From Erwinia sp. S63 (lineage in GTDB: Bacteria > Pseudomonadota > Gammaproteobacteria > Enterobacterales > Enterobacteriaceae): a stretch of 64,000 nt of DNA. Numbering within the stretch: the stretch's first letter is position 1; each line of letters begins with the position of its first letter. The position numbers and the translations under genes are program-made. The notes beneath the pieces are model-generated. The model had not been told where the DNA came from, ran no database searches, and saw only the letters and a program-made list of their open reading frames with translations. Below, in pieces: positions 21,848 through 30,792 of this stretch. The stretch spans positions 620,001 through 684,000 of the forward strand of contig NZ_JACVUP010000001.1 of NCBI RefSeq assembly GCF_016625195.1. The letters are read 5' to 3'.

Positions 21848-22263
21848 TGTCCTAATCTCAAAATATAATAAATGGGAGTTGTTCTGCCGACTTATAATAG
21901 TGGGGCTAAAAAATAACTGCAATAGTCAGATTAAAAAGTAAAACCTAAAGTAAAAGCCAGAAATCGCAATTTATAATGGTTTACAAATATATTTTCCGTT
22001 CACGTTAAAACCCTAAGCCTTGATTATCCGCGTTTACAGCCATGATGTTGCGCTAATCCTTACACTTTGGCGGTAATAATTCTGAATAAAATCTCAGCAT
22101 AGATTGTTATTTACCAAAACGTGCTATTCAAGTTCAGTAACGAATTCCTTATCTATCATTGTTGTTAATTTGAGCAAATGATAAAAATAATGCATCGCCA
22201 CAGGTTTACCTGTTTATGGTAGACTGCGCGCCATCAGATTTGTGCTGCGATGAGATTCTGCAT
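21848..22263. other. hns-tdk divergent intergenic region
   Basis: About 415 nt of strongly AT-rich DNA between divergent genes. Such DNA is typical of hns autoregulatory regions, where H-NS binds its own curved promoter. I could not fix specific promoter hexamers and saw no coding frame. Confidence 0.55.
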
Positions 22264-22884
22264 ATGGCTCAACTTTATTTTTATTACTCCGCGATGAACG
22301 CGGGTAAATCCACTGCCTTGCTTCAGTCCTCCTACAACTATCAGGAGCGCGGCATGCGCACCCTCGTGTATACCGCCGAGATTGATGATCGCTTTGGTGC
22401 GGGCAAGGTAAGTTCACGAATTGGTCTTTCGTCTCCTGCCTTTTTATATAACGCGACCACGCCATTACATCAGGAAATAGCCAGGGAACATGCGAAGCAA
22501 CCGGTACATTGTGTGCTGGTGGATGAGAGCCAGTTCCTGACGCGGGAGCAAGTCAGAGCGTTATCCGATGTGGTCGACAATATGGATATTCCCGTATTGT
22601 GTTATGGATTACGCACGGACTTTCGTGGCGAACTCTTTACCGGCAGTCAATATTTGCTGGCGTGGGCAGATAAACTGGTTGAGCTTAAAACCATCTGTCA
22701 TTGCGGCCGTAAAGCCAGCATGGTATTGCGCCTTGACGCCAACGGTAAACCGTTCAGCGAAGGAGAGCAGGTGGTGATTGGCGGCAACGAACGATATATT
22801 TCTGTCTGTCGTAAACACTATAAACAGGCCATTGATGAAGGATCGTTAAAAGCCATTTATGGTTCGCAATCCCCACACGCTTGA
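22264..22884 (+). CDS. tdk: Thymidine kinase
   Basis: 206 residues. The P-loop is near the N-terminus ([20 protein letters not shown]), the Walker B-like segment is VLVDESQFL, and the lid has a zinc-binding CHCGRKA plus a later Cys-Arg-Lys-His. It phosphorylates thymidine in salvage. The start ATG 22264 matches the family; an upstream in-frame start lacks support. It shares a bidirectional terminator with convergent adhE. Confidence 0.96.
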   Translation: MAQLYFYYSAMNAGKSTALLQSSYNYQERGMRTLVYTAEIDDRFGAGKVSSRIGLSSPAFLYNATTPLHQEIAREHAKQPVHCVLVDESQFLTREQVRALSDVVDNMDIPVLCYGLRTDFRGELFTGSQYLLAWADKLVELKTICHCGRKASMVLRLDANGKPFSEGEQVVIGGNERYISVCRKHYKQAIDEGSLKAIYGSQSPHA

Positions 22885-22896
22885 TTATTTAGCGAT

Positions 22897-22923
22897 AAAA
22901 AAACCCGCCGCAGCGGGTTTTTT
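22897..22923. terminator. Bidirectional terminator between tdk and adhE
   Basis: Stem ACCCGC / GCGGGT with loop CGCA, flanked by A-run and T-run on both sides. It suits termination of both convergent genes. Confidence 0.92.
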
Positions 22924-22935
22924 GTTTTTAGCCGA

Positions 22936-25614
22936 TTAAGCTTTTTTGGTTTTTCTCTCGATTTTCACCGCTTTATCATCCGCAACTTCTGCTACCGCGC
23001 CTTCAGCCTCAGAGAACTCGCGACCGTAGAAGGTATCCAGCATGATTTGTTTCAGCTCGGCAATCAGCGGATAACGCGGGTTGGCACCGGTACACTGGTC
23101 ATCAAACGCGTCGTCAGCCAGTTTATCGACTTTCGCCAGGAAATCGGCTTCCTGTACGCCTGCTTCACGGATAGAGGTTGGAATACCCAGTTGAGTTTTC
23201 ATCTCTTCCAGCCATGCCAGCAGTTTCTCAATTTTCTGGGCAGTGCGGTCACCCTGAGCACTCAGTCCAAGGTGGTCGGCAATTTCAGCGTAGCGGCGGC
23301 GTGCCTGTGGGCGATCGTACTGGCTGAAAGCGGTCTGCTTAGTTGGGTTGTCATTCGCGTTGTAACGGATGACGTTGCAAATCAGCAGGGCGTTGGCCAA
23401 GCCGTGCGGAATATGGAACTCAGAGCCCAGCTTGTGTGCCATGGAGTGACACACACCCAGGAAGGCGTTGGCGAAGGCGATACCGGCGATAGTTGCCGCA
23501 TTATGCACACGTTCACGCGCCACTGGATTCTTCGCACCCTCACGATAGCTGGCAGGCAGGTTCTCTTTCAGCAGTTTCAGTGCCTGCAGCGCCTGTCCAT
23601 CCGAGTACTCGTTAGCCAGCACAGAGACATAGGCTTCGAGTGAGTGAGTGACGGCATCCAGACCACCAAACGCACAGAGTGAGCGCGGCATATCCATCAC
23701 CAGGTTGGCATCCACAATTGCCATATCAGGCGTCAGTGCATAATCCGCTAACGGATATTTCTGGCCTGTGGCATCGTCAGTCACTACCGCAAACGGCGTG
23801 ACTTCAGAACCGGTACCGGAAGTGGTAGTGATTGCCACCATGCGCGCTTTCACGCCCATTTTCGGGAACTTGTAGATACGTTTACGGATATCCATGAAAC
23901 GCAGCGCCAGTTCTTCGAAGTGGGTTTCAGGATGTTCGTACATTACCCACATGATTTTCGCGGCATCCATCGGGGAACCGCCGCCCAGGGCGATAATCAC
24001 ATCAGGTTTGAAGCTGTTCATCTGCTCAGCACCTTTACGTACGATGCTCAGTGTTGGGTCCGCTTCCACCTCAAAGAACACTTCAGTTTCGATGCCGTGC
24101 GCTTTTAACACGCGAGTGACTTGATCGGCATAGCCATTGTTAAACAGGAAGCGGTCGGTGACGATAAAGGCGCGCTTAGCACCGTCGGTCGCGACTTCTT
24201 CCAGGGCAATCGGCAGTGAACCACGACGGAAGTAGATAGACTTCGGAAGTTTATGCCACAACATATTTTCAGCTCGCTTGGCCACGGTTTTCTTGTTGAT
24301 CAGGTGTTTAGGTCCGACGTTCTCAGAAATTGAGTTACCGCCCCAGGAACCACAGCCCAGCGTCAACGATGGCGCAAGTTTGAAGTTATACAGGTCGCCA
24401 ATACCGCCTTGCGAAGCAGGAGTGTTAATCAGAATACGGGCCGTCTTCATCTTATCGCCGAAGAAGTGCACGCGTTCGTGTTGGTTATCCTGGTCGGTGT
24501 ACAGGCAGGAGGTATGGCCGATACCGCCCATGGCCACCAGCTTCTCTGCTTTATCCACCGCATCGTAATAATCTTTTGCACGATACATCGCCAGAGTTGG
24601 CGACAGTTTTTCGTGGGCAAAAGGTTCAGATTCATCCACCAGTTTCACTTCACCGATGAGAATTTTGGTGGTCGCAGGGACGCTAATACCGGTCAGTTCA
24701 GCAATTTTTGCCGCAGGCTGACCCACGATTGCCGCATTCAGTGCGCCATTTTTCAGGATGATGTCCTGAATGGCTTTCAACTCTTTGCCCTGTAACAGAT
24801 AGCCACCATGGCTGGCGAAACGCTCGCGAACCGCATCGTAGACAGAATCCACCACGATGACTGACTGTTCTGATGCACAAATGACGCCGTTGTCGAAGGT
24901 TTTGGACATCAGGATAGAAGCGACAGCACGTTTGATATCGGCGGTTTCATCGATAACTACCGGCGTGTTACCTGCACCGACACCAATCGCTGGTTTACCA
25001 GAACTGTATGCGGCTTTCACCATGCCCGGACCACCGGTGGCCAGAATCAGGTTGATATCAGGGTGGTGCATCAGCTGGTTGGACAGCTCTACTGAAGGGA
25101 CATCAATCCAGCCAATGATGTCTTTCGGTGCACCAGCAGCAATTGCTGCCTGCAACACGATGTCTGCCGCTTTGTTAGTGGCATCTTTGGCACGTGGATG
25201 TGGTGAGAAAATGATGCCGTTACGGGTTTTTAAGCTGATCAGCGCTTTAAAGATGGCGGTAGAGGTTGGGTTAGTGGTTGGGACGATACCGCAAATCAGG
25301 CCAATCGGCTCGGCAATGGTAATGGTGCCGAAAGTGTCATCGGTATCCAGCACACCGCAGGTTTTCTCATCTTTATAGGCGTTATAGATATATTCAGAAG
25401 CGAAGTGGTTTTTGATCACTTTATCTTCAACGATGCCCATGCCGGATTCGGCGACGGCCATTTTGGCGAGAGGGATGCGGGCATCAGCAGCGGCGAGTGC
25501 AGCAGCGCGGAAAATGGTATCAACTTGTTCCTGACTAAAGTTGGCGTATTCACGCTGTGCCTTTTTAACACGCTCAACCAGTGCATTAAGTTCGGCAACA
25601 TTTGTAACGGCCAT
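22936..25614 (-). CDS. adhE: Bifunctional aldehyde-alcohol dehydrogenase AdhE
   Basis: 892 residues. The N-terminal aldehyde dehydrogenase half contains the catalytic Cys in NGVICASEQSV. The C-terminal iron-dependent alcohol dehydrogenase half has ALGGGSPMDAAKIMW and the metal-binding segments with His (FANAFLGVCHSMAHKLG). It reduces acetyl-CoA to ethanol during fermentation and forms spirosomes. A CAGGAGAG ribosome site precedes ATG 25614. Upstream lie an inverted repeat, an FNR site and a Cra-like site, all consistent with anaerobic and carbon-flux control. The lysine-rich tail KIERKTKKA is intact. Confidence 0.98.
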   Translation of the reverse strand: MAVTNVAELNALVERVKKAQREYANFSQEQVDTIFRAAALAAADARIPLAKMAVAESGMGIVEDKVIKNHFASEYIYNAYKDEKTCGVLDTDDTFGTITIAEPIGLICGIVPTTNPTSTAIFKALISLKTRNGIIFSPHPRAKDATNKAADIVLQAAIAAGAPKDIIGWIDVPSVELSNQLMHHPDINLILATGGPGMVKAAYSSGKPAIGVGAGNTPVVIDETADIKRAVASILMSKTFDNGVICASEQSVIVVDSVYDAVRERFASHGGYLLQGKELKAIQDIILKNGALNAAIVGQPAAKIAELTGISVPATTKILIGEVKLVDESEPFAHEKLSPTLAMYRAKDYYDAVDKAEKLVAMGGIGHTSCLYTDQDNQHERVHFFGDKMKTARILINTPASQGGIGDLYNFKLAPSLTLGCGSWGGNSISENVGPKHLINKKTVAKRAENMLWHKLPKSIYFRRGSLPIALEEVATDGAKRAFIVTDRFLFNNGYADQVTRVLKAHGIETEVFFEVEADPTLSIVRKGAEQMNSFKPDVIIALGGGSPMDAAKIMWVMYEHPETHFEELALRFMDIRKRIYKFPKMGVKARMVAITTTSGTGSEVTPFAVVTDDATGQKYPLADYALTPDMAIVDANLVMDMPRSLCAFGGLDAVTHSLEAYVSVLANEYSDGQALQALKLLKENLPASYREGAKNPVARERVHNAATIAGIAFANAFLGVCHSMAHKLGSEFHIPHGLANALLICNVIRYNANDNPTKQTAFSQYDRPQARRRYAEIADHLGLSAQGDRTAQKIEKLLAWLEEMKTQLGIPTSIREAGVQEADFLAKVDKLADDAFDDQCTGANPRYPLIAELKQIMLDTFYGREFSEAEGAVAEVADDKAVKIERKTKKA

Positions 25615-25640
25615 AGTGCTCTCCTGAAGGAAGTTAAACT

Positions 25641-25733
25641 CTTTTAGTAAGCAAGCCTGAGTTCGAAAGTATAGCCGCGCTATGCTTATACGTTGGTCAG
25701 AGTGGCAAGTTGATTGCCGTTGCTTACTAAAAG
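25641..25733 (-). repeat. 14-bp inverted repeat in the adhE leader
   Basis: Arms CTTTTAGTAAGCAA (25641-25654) and TTGCTTACTAAAAG (25720-25733) are perfect reverse complements, separated by 65 nt. They lie 27-119 nt before the adhE start codon and, if transcribed, would form a long stem just upstream of the ribosome site. In E. coli, adhE translation is known to need RNase III processing of its structured leader. Confidence 0.8.
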
Positions 25734-25811
25734 GGTTTCCAGGATAAAACGCTTACTCACTTCGCAATAATTTCGATGGGGTAAGATTACCCCTGATGAG
25801 GTAGGCAAATT

Positions 25812-25825
25812 TTGATGTGGATCAA
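25812..25825. promoter_or_regulatory. FNR site upstream of adhE
   Basis: TTGAT-GTGG-ATCAA is a perfect match to the FNR consensus TTGAT-N4-ATCAA. It lies 198 nt from the adhE start and 233 nt from ychE. AdhE is a fermentative enzyme, so adhE is the natural target. Confidence 0.75.
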
Positions 25826-25836
25826 TCCGGAGCCAA

Positions 25837-25852
25837 GCTGACACCTTTCAGC
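25837..25852. promoter_or_regulatory. Cra (FruR)-like site upstream of adhE
   Basis: GCTGACACCTTTCAGC has perfect GCTGA / TCAGC arms and resembles the Cra consensus GCTGAA-CG-TTCAGC with small deviations. E. coli adhE is known to be repressed by Cra. It lies just beyond the FNR site relative to adhE. Confidence 0.5.
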
Positions 25853-25856
25853 ACCT

Positions 25857-25873
25857 ACTTTAGCAACTAAAGT
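25857..25873. promoter_or_regulatory. Short palindrome in the adhE-ychE region
   Basis: ACTTTAG-CAA-CTAAAGT is a perfect 7-bp inverted repeat with a 3-nt spacer, 5 nt from the Cra-like site. It has no known regulator that I can name. Confidence 0.4.
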
Positions 25874-26057
25874 AACCCATTCATTGGTTTTGGCTGACAG
25901 GGATAGGTCGGGTGATTGATGTCCCACTTCGTGCAGATGAATCAACTGGAAATTAGCGGAAATAGCAGCATATATTTCCGCTCAGCCCACTGGTTTTCCG
26001 CCCGGCTTATGCACTACATTAAGCGCGATTTGAAACACTACCTTCGTGGAGCTCACC

Positions 26058-26705
26058 GTGAACCCCGTGCTACTTGATTTTTCCGGCTACATTAAGTTTT
26101 TTGTCGGTTTATTTGCCCTGGTCAATCCCGTGGGGATTATTCCCGTGTTCATTAGCATGACCAGCTATCAGGCTGTCGCTGAGCGGAATAAAACCAACTT
26201 CACGGCAAATCTGGCTGTGGCGATCATTCTCTGGACCTCGCTGTTCCTCGGGGACGCTATTCTCCATCTTTTCGGCATCTCCATTGACTCATTCCGTATC
26301 GCTGGCGGCATTCTGGTGGTCACTATTGCGATGTCGATGATCAGTGGCAAGCTGGGCGAGGATAAGCAAAACAAACAGGAAAAATCAGAGACCGCGATTC
26401 GTGAAAGTATTGGTGTGGTGCCGCTGGCTTTACCTTTAATGGCCGGGCCGGGTGCCATCAGTTCGACTATCGTCTGGAGCACGCGTTACCACAGCTGGAT
26501 AAACCTGCTCGGTTTCACTGTCGCCATTGCGATTTTTGCTTTCTGTTGCTGGTTATTGTTCCGGGCTGCCCCTTTGATGGTGCGCATCTTAGGGCAAACA
26601 GGCATTAACGTGATTACGCGTATCATGGGTCTGCTATTAATGGCGCTGGGTATTGAGTTTGTTGTCACCGGCATGAAAGCGATATTCCCAGGGTTGCTGA
26701 ATTAA
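26058..26705 (+). CDS. ychE: YchE, MarC-family integral membrane protein
   Basis: 215 residues with a GTG start at 26058, chosen because GGAG lies 8 nt upstream and the length equals that of the E. coli protein; another GTG four codons earlier is possible. About six membrane segments are visible, for example FFVGLFALVNPVGIIPVFI, LAVAIILWTSLFLGDAIL and ITRIMGLLLMALGIEFVVTG. The EDKQNKQEKSE loop is charged and cytoplasmic or periplasmic. The transport function is unproven. It is divergent from adhE, as in E. coli. Confidence 0.93.
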   Translation: MNPVLLDFSGYIKFFVGLFALVNPVGIIPVFISMTSYQAVAERNKTNFTANLAVAIILWTSLFLGDAILHLFGISIDSFRIAGGILVVTIAMSMISGKLGEDKQNKQEKSETAIRESIGVVPLALPLMAGPGAISSTIVWSTRYHSWINLLGFTVAIAIFAFCCWLLFRAAPLMVRILGQTGINVITRIMGLLLMALGIEFVVTGMKAIFPGLLN

Positions 26706-26743
26706 TCAGGCTGTATTTTCAGTCAAAAAATAACTTCTGTGAT

Positions 26744-26783
26744 CCATATTGGTGCGACGAGTGAGTTATATGCACCAATATGG
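26744..26783. repeat. 12-bp inverted repeat downstream of ychE
   Basis: Arms CCATATTGGTGC (26744-26755) and GCACCAATATGG (26772-26783) are perfect reverse complements with a 16-nt spacer, 38 nt after the ychE stop. No T-run follows, so it is not a standard terminator. It could be a two-site operator or a stabilising mRNA hairpin. Confidence 0.7.
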
Positions 26784-26871
26784 TGAAATTATTCGCCTGG
26801 CTTAATATGATCAGGCTATCATCACTTTTGCTACTACATTCCCTCTCTTCGCCAATTCATCAACATATATA

Positions 26872-26887
26872 TGTGACAATTATCACA
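26872..26887. promoter_or_regulatory. Perfect CRP-type site upstream of the first oppA
   Basis: TGTGA-CAATTA-TCACA has both CRP half-sites intact with the standard 6-nt spacer and AT-rich flanks. It lies about 390 nt before the first oppA gene and 167 nt after ychE, so the controlled promoter is probably within the AT-rich stretch that follows. Confidence 0.7.
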
Positions 26888-27279
26888 GTATATTTCACTG
26901 CCTAATTGGTTTTATCCAGTAACTATTCGGATATTTTATCGTTTCAAATAACGTTTCATATTGTTTGTCTAAAGATTGGCAGCGTTAACTGTAAAATAGT
27001 GAGTGGTAAGTCCTTTTTGGCGAAAATTACGACGAATATCTGATTTATTACTTATAAAACATCGATTTGAATAATATTTTAGGGTGAAAATTAACACTTC
27101 TCCTGACGCGATCTACATGATAAAAGAGAATTAGCTAACATTTTTGCTGTTTAGCTTTGGCGTGCGGGCATCGGTTCTGATAATTTTCGGCTCATCACAA
27201 ATTTTTTTCCTGTTAGCGACAAATGTGTACGCTTCTTGCTTACTCGCTATCAGGTTTTATTTAAGGTTGATATTTGTTG

Positions 27280-28914
27280 ATGAAAAGCATGGTAGCGAAA
27301 AAGGCTGCGCGCACGTCTCTGGCGCTTTGTCTGGCAGGTTTTATCTCTCATAGTCAGGCTGCTGAAATCCCGGCAGGGACGCAATTATCAGCAACACAGC
27401 GCATTGTCATCAATAACGGTAGTGAAGTGTCCTCGCTCGATCCGCAAAAAACGGAAGGGGTTCCCGAATCCAATGTCATCCGCAATTTGCTGGAGGGGCT
27501 GGTCGAGACCGATAACAATGGTCAGATTGTGCCTGGCGTCGCAGCGCAGTGGAGTAACCAGCAGGGGCGTATTTGGACCTTCACCCTGCGTGAAGATGCG
27601 CGCTGGAGCAACGGTGAACCCGTCACCGCGCAAGATTTCGTCTACAGCTGGCAGCGTCTGGCCGATCCGAAAACAGCTTCACCCTATGCCAGTTATTTGC
27701 AAGCCGCCCATATCGCCAACATCGACGCCATTTTGGCGGGCAAAGCATCACCTGAATCATTGGGCGTAAAAGCGATCGATGCGCATCACCTTGAGGTGAC
27801 GCTCACTGAGCCCGTGCCCTATTTTATCGATATGCTGGCTCACACCTCGATGAAGCCAGTGTATCGTGCGGCGATTGAAAAGTCGGGCGATCAGTGGACG
27901 CAACCGCAGAACTATGTGGGAAATGGTGCTTATACGCTGGCTGATTGGGTGGTGAATGAAAAGATTGTCCTGAAGCGTAATCCGCAATATTGGGATAATG
28001 CGCGCAGCGTGATTGAGGAGGGCGTTTTTCTGCCGATTACCTCCGAGAACAGTGATATCAATCGCTATCGCAGCGGTGGCACAGATATGACCAACAGCGT
28101 GGTGCCACCGGATTTATTCAAGAAGTTGCAGCAGGATTTAGGTAATCAGGTCAAAGTCAGCCCTGTGCTCTGCACCTTCTACTATGAAATCAACAACAAA
28201 AAAGCGCCGTTCGATGATGCAAGAGTCCGTACAGCCCTGAAGCTGACGCTCGATCGTGACATCATCGCCGACAAGATCATGGGGCAGGGGCAGATCCCCG
28301 CTTATGCGCTGACTCCGCCATTTACGCATGGTATCTCGCCAGAAGCGCCTGCATGGTCGAAGCAAACACAAGCCGAACGTAACGCCAGCGCCAAACAACT
28401 TCTGGCCGATGCCGGTTTCAATGCTCAGCATCCGCTGCGTTTCACGCTGTTGTATAACACCTCTGAGCAGAATAAACGGCAGGCTATCGCCGCCGCCTCG
28501 ATGTGGCAAAAGAACCTCGGTGCCGAGGTGACGCTACAAAATCAGGAGCGGAAAACGCTGCTGGAGACGCGTCATCAGGCGCAATACGATGTGGTGCGCG
28601 CCACCTGGTGCTCGGACTATAACGAGCCCTCAACGTTCCTCAATATGCTGCTGAGTGGTTCCTCGATCAATACCGCGTTCTATTACAGCGATGCCTTCGA
28701 TAAATTGATGGCGCAAACCCTGACGGTTGCCGATAACACTCAGCGTGCCGCATTGTATCAGCAGGCGGAAGCGCAGCTGGATAAGGACTCACCCATCGTG
28801 CCGGTTTACTATCGCGTCAGCGTGCGTCTGGTAAAGCCCTGGGTAGGCGGTTTTACCGGTAAAGATCCGCAGGATATGCTGGCATTGAAATACTATTACA
28901 TAAAGAAACATTGA
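27280..28914 (+). CDS. Oligopeptide-binding protein, OppA paralogue 1
   Basis: 544 residues from ATG 27280; two TTG codons just upstream (27274, 27277) sit at a better distance from AAGG, so the start is uncertain by two codons. A signal peptide (about 1-27, LALCLAGFISHSQA) leads to a family-5 solute-binding protein. Blocks shared with the following OppA include VTAQDFVYSWQRL, DPKTASPYASY and FYYEINN. It resembles OppA more than MppA. It is unlinked to an obvious terminator downstream and lies 160 nt before the second oppA, indicating tandem duplication. Peptide preference cannot be read from sequence. Confidence 0.92.
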   Translation: MKSMVAKKAARTSLALCLAGFISHSQAAEIPAGTQLSATQRIVINNGSEVSSLDPQKTEGVPESNVIRNLLEGLVETDNNGQIVPGVAAQWSNQQGRIWTFTLREDARWSNGEPVTAQDFVYSWQRLADPKTASPYASYLQAAHIANIDAILAGKASPESLGVKAIDAHHLEVTLTEPVPYFIDMLAHTSMKPVYRAAIEKSGDQWTQPQNYVGNGAYTLADWVVNEKIVLKRNPQYWDNARSVIEEGVFLPITSENSDINRYRSGGTDMTNSVVPPDLFKKLQQDLGNQVKVSPVLCTFYYEINNKKAPFDDARVRTALKLTLDRDIIADKIMGQGQIPAYALTPPFTHGISPEAPAWSKQTQAERNASAKQLLADAGFNAQHPLRFTLLYNTSEQNKRQAIAAASMWQKNLGAEVTLQNQERKTLLETRHQAQYDVVRATWCSDYNEPSTFLNMLLSGSSINTAFYYSDAFDKLMAQTLTVADNTQRAALYQQAEAQLDKDSPIVPVYYRVSVRLVKPWVGGFTGKDPQDMLALKYYYIKKH

Positions 28915-29073
28915 GTAATGTGTTGAACCGGCGCTACAGTCGGACGGCACATTAACGTGGTAAACCCTGAAGGGTGGTAGTGGTCTCTGTTCAGACAGGC
29001 AGAGATCTCCCGGAAACGGGGTACGCCGGGCGGTTAACTGACCCGGTGACGATAATAAAACTGGAGCTAAGTA

Positions 29074-30711
29074 ATGAACAACATCACGAAAAAAAGCTTG
29101 ATTGCCGCAGGCGTTCTTGCAGCAATCGGCGCGCTGGCAGGGAATGCCGCATTGGCAGCAGCGCCAGCAGGCGCTGAATTGGCAGCAAAACAGGAGCTGG
29201 TACGTGGTAATGGCGATGAAGTGCAATCGCTTGACCCGCATAAAATTGAAGGCGTGCCGGAAGACAACATCGCACGTGACCTCTACGAAGGTCTGATCAT
29301 CAGCGACAGCGATGGAAAACCGATCCCGGGCGTGGCGGAAAGCTGGGAAAACAAAGACTTTAAAGTCTGGACTTTCCATCTGCGCAAAAATGCCAAATGG
29401 TCCAATGGCGAGCCGGTCACGGCACAAGATTTCGTCTATAGCTGGGAGCGTTTAGTCGATCCTAAAACTGCTTCTCCTTACGCCAGCTATCCGCAATACG
29501 GCCACATCCTCAATGTCGATGACATCATCGCCGGTAAAAAACCGATCACCGATCTGGGTGTGAAAGCCATTGATGACCATACGCTGGAAGTCACCCTCAG
29601 CGAGCCGGTTCCTTACTTCTACAAGCTGCTGATCAACTCCGTGATGTCACCGGTGTATAAGCCAGCTATCGATAAGTTTGGCGATCAGTGGACGCAGCCA
29701 CAAAACTGGGTCGGCAACGGTGCTTTTAAACTGGAATCACACGTCATCAACGAACGTGTCACCATCGTACGTAACCCGGAATATTGGGATAACGCGCACA
29801 CCGTGCTGAACAAAGTGACCTTCCTGCCGATCAACTCAGAAGTCAGTGACGTGAACCGTTACTTCTCTGAGAACGGTAGCGACATCACCTATAACAACAT
29901 GCCGATCGAGCTGTTCAAAAAACTGCAGCGCGACAATGGCAAAGAGTTGATGGTGAAACCGTATCTCTGCACCTACTACTATGAAATCAACAACCAGAAA
30001 GCGCCATTCACCGATCCACGCGTGCGTACTGCGCTGAAACTGGGTCTGGATCGCGACATCATGGTGAATAAGGTGCTGGCGCAGGGTCAGTTACCGGCCT
30101 ACAGCTTCACCCCGCCAGCCACCGACGGCATGGAATTGCTGCCGCCAGACTGGTTCAAATGGGATCAGAACAAGCGTAACGAAGAAGCGAAAAAACTGCT
30201 GGCTGAAGCAGGTTACACGGCTGATAAGCCACTGACCTTCAACCTGCTGTACAACACCTCGGATCTGCATAAGAAACTGGCTATCGCCGCTTCTTCGATC
30301 TGGAAAAAGAACATTGGCGTGAACATCAAGCTGGAGAACCAGGAGTGGAAAACCTTCCTGGATACCCGTCATCAGGGTAACTTTGATGTTTCTCGTGCGG
30401 CCTGGTGTGCAGACTATAACGAGCCAACCTCGTTCCTGAACATCATGCTGTCTGATAGCAGCAGTAACACCTCGCACTATAAGAGCGCAGACTTCGATAA
30501 AGTGATCCACGACGCGGTGAAAGCGGTAGACGATAAAGCCCGTGTAGCGGATTACCAGAAAGCTGAGCAGATTCTGGATAAAGACAGCACCATTGTCCCG
30601 GTTTACTACTACGTCAACGCGCGTCTGGTTAAGCCGTATGTGGGTGGTTACACCGGTAACGATCCGCTGGATAAAACCCTCGATAAAAACCTGTATATCA
30701 TTAAACATTAA
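29074..30711 (+). CDS. oppA: Periplasmic oligopeptide-binding protein OppA
   Basis: 545 residues. The signal peptide covers about 1-28 (SLIAAGVLAAIGALAGNAALA). The mature protein is a family-5 solute-binding lipoprotein-like receptor without a lipobox Cys, hence soluble in the periplasm. Blocks VWTFHLRKNAKWSNGEPVTA, WTQPQNWVGNGAF and AAWCADYNEPTSFLN match OppA closely. It delivers peptides to OppBCDF, whose genes follow. A terminator-like hairpin between oppA and oppB explains the usual excess of binding protein over transporter. Confidence 0.96.
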   Translation: MNNITKKSLIAAGVLAAIGALAGNAALAAAPAGAELAAKQELVRGNGDEVQSLDPHKIEGVPEDNIARDLYEGLIISDSDGKPIPGVAESWENKDFKVWTFHLRKNAKWSNGEPVTAQDFVYSWERLVDPKTASPYASYPQYGHILNVDDIIAGKKPITDLGVKAIDDHTLEVTLSEPVPYFYKLLINSVMSPVYKPAIDKFGDQWTQPQNWVGNGAFKLESHVINERVTIVRNPEYWDNAHTVLNKVTFLPINSEVSDVNRYFSENGSDITYNNMPIELFKKLQRDNGKELMVKPYLCTYYYEINNQKAPFTDPRVRTALKLGLDRDIMVNKVLAQGQLPAYSFTPPATDGMELLPPDWFKWDQNKRNEEAKKLLAEAGYTADKPLTFNLLYNTSDLHKKLAIAASSIWKKNIGVNIKLENQEWKTFLDTRHQGNFDVSRAAWCADYNEPTSFLNIMLSDSSSNTSHYKSADFDKVIHDAVKAVDDKARVADYQKAEQILDKDSTIVPVYYYVNARLVKPYVGGYTGNDPLDKTLDKNLYIIKH

Positions 30712-30733
30712 TAGCACTCAGGCTATCGACAGT

Positions 30734-30758
30734 GGCGGCGCTGTAGCGCCGCCTTTTT
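30734..30758 (+). terminator. Partial terminator between oppA and oppB
   Basis: Stem GGCGGCGC / GCGCCGCC with loop TGTA followed by TTTTT. It lies 23 nt after the oppA stop and 35 nt before oppB, so it probably allows some readthrough, giving more OppA than OppBCDF. Confidence 0.85.
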
Positions 30759-30792
30759 GACTTTGTGAAGCAACAGCCTGGTAGGTACGGCA

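Larger units (their letters stand above)
25615..26057. other. adhE-ychE divergent intergenic region
   Basis: About 440 nt. It holds the adhE leader inverted repeat, the FNR site, the Cra-like site and a short palindrome, each listed separately. No coding frame with a ribosome site was found. The density of palindromic sites indicates a complex adhE control region. Confidence 0.65.
26706..27279. other. Long AT-rich region between ychE and the first oppA
   Basis: About 570 nt. It contains a 12-bp inverted repeat and a perfect CRP-type site near its left end, then roughly 350 nt of AT-rich DNA with no credible coding frame. A long 5' leader for oppA, or an unrecognised small RNA, is possible but not shown. 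Confidence 0.55.
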
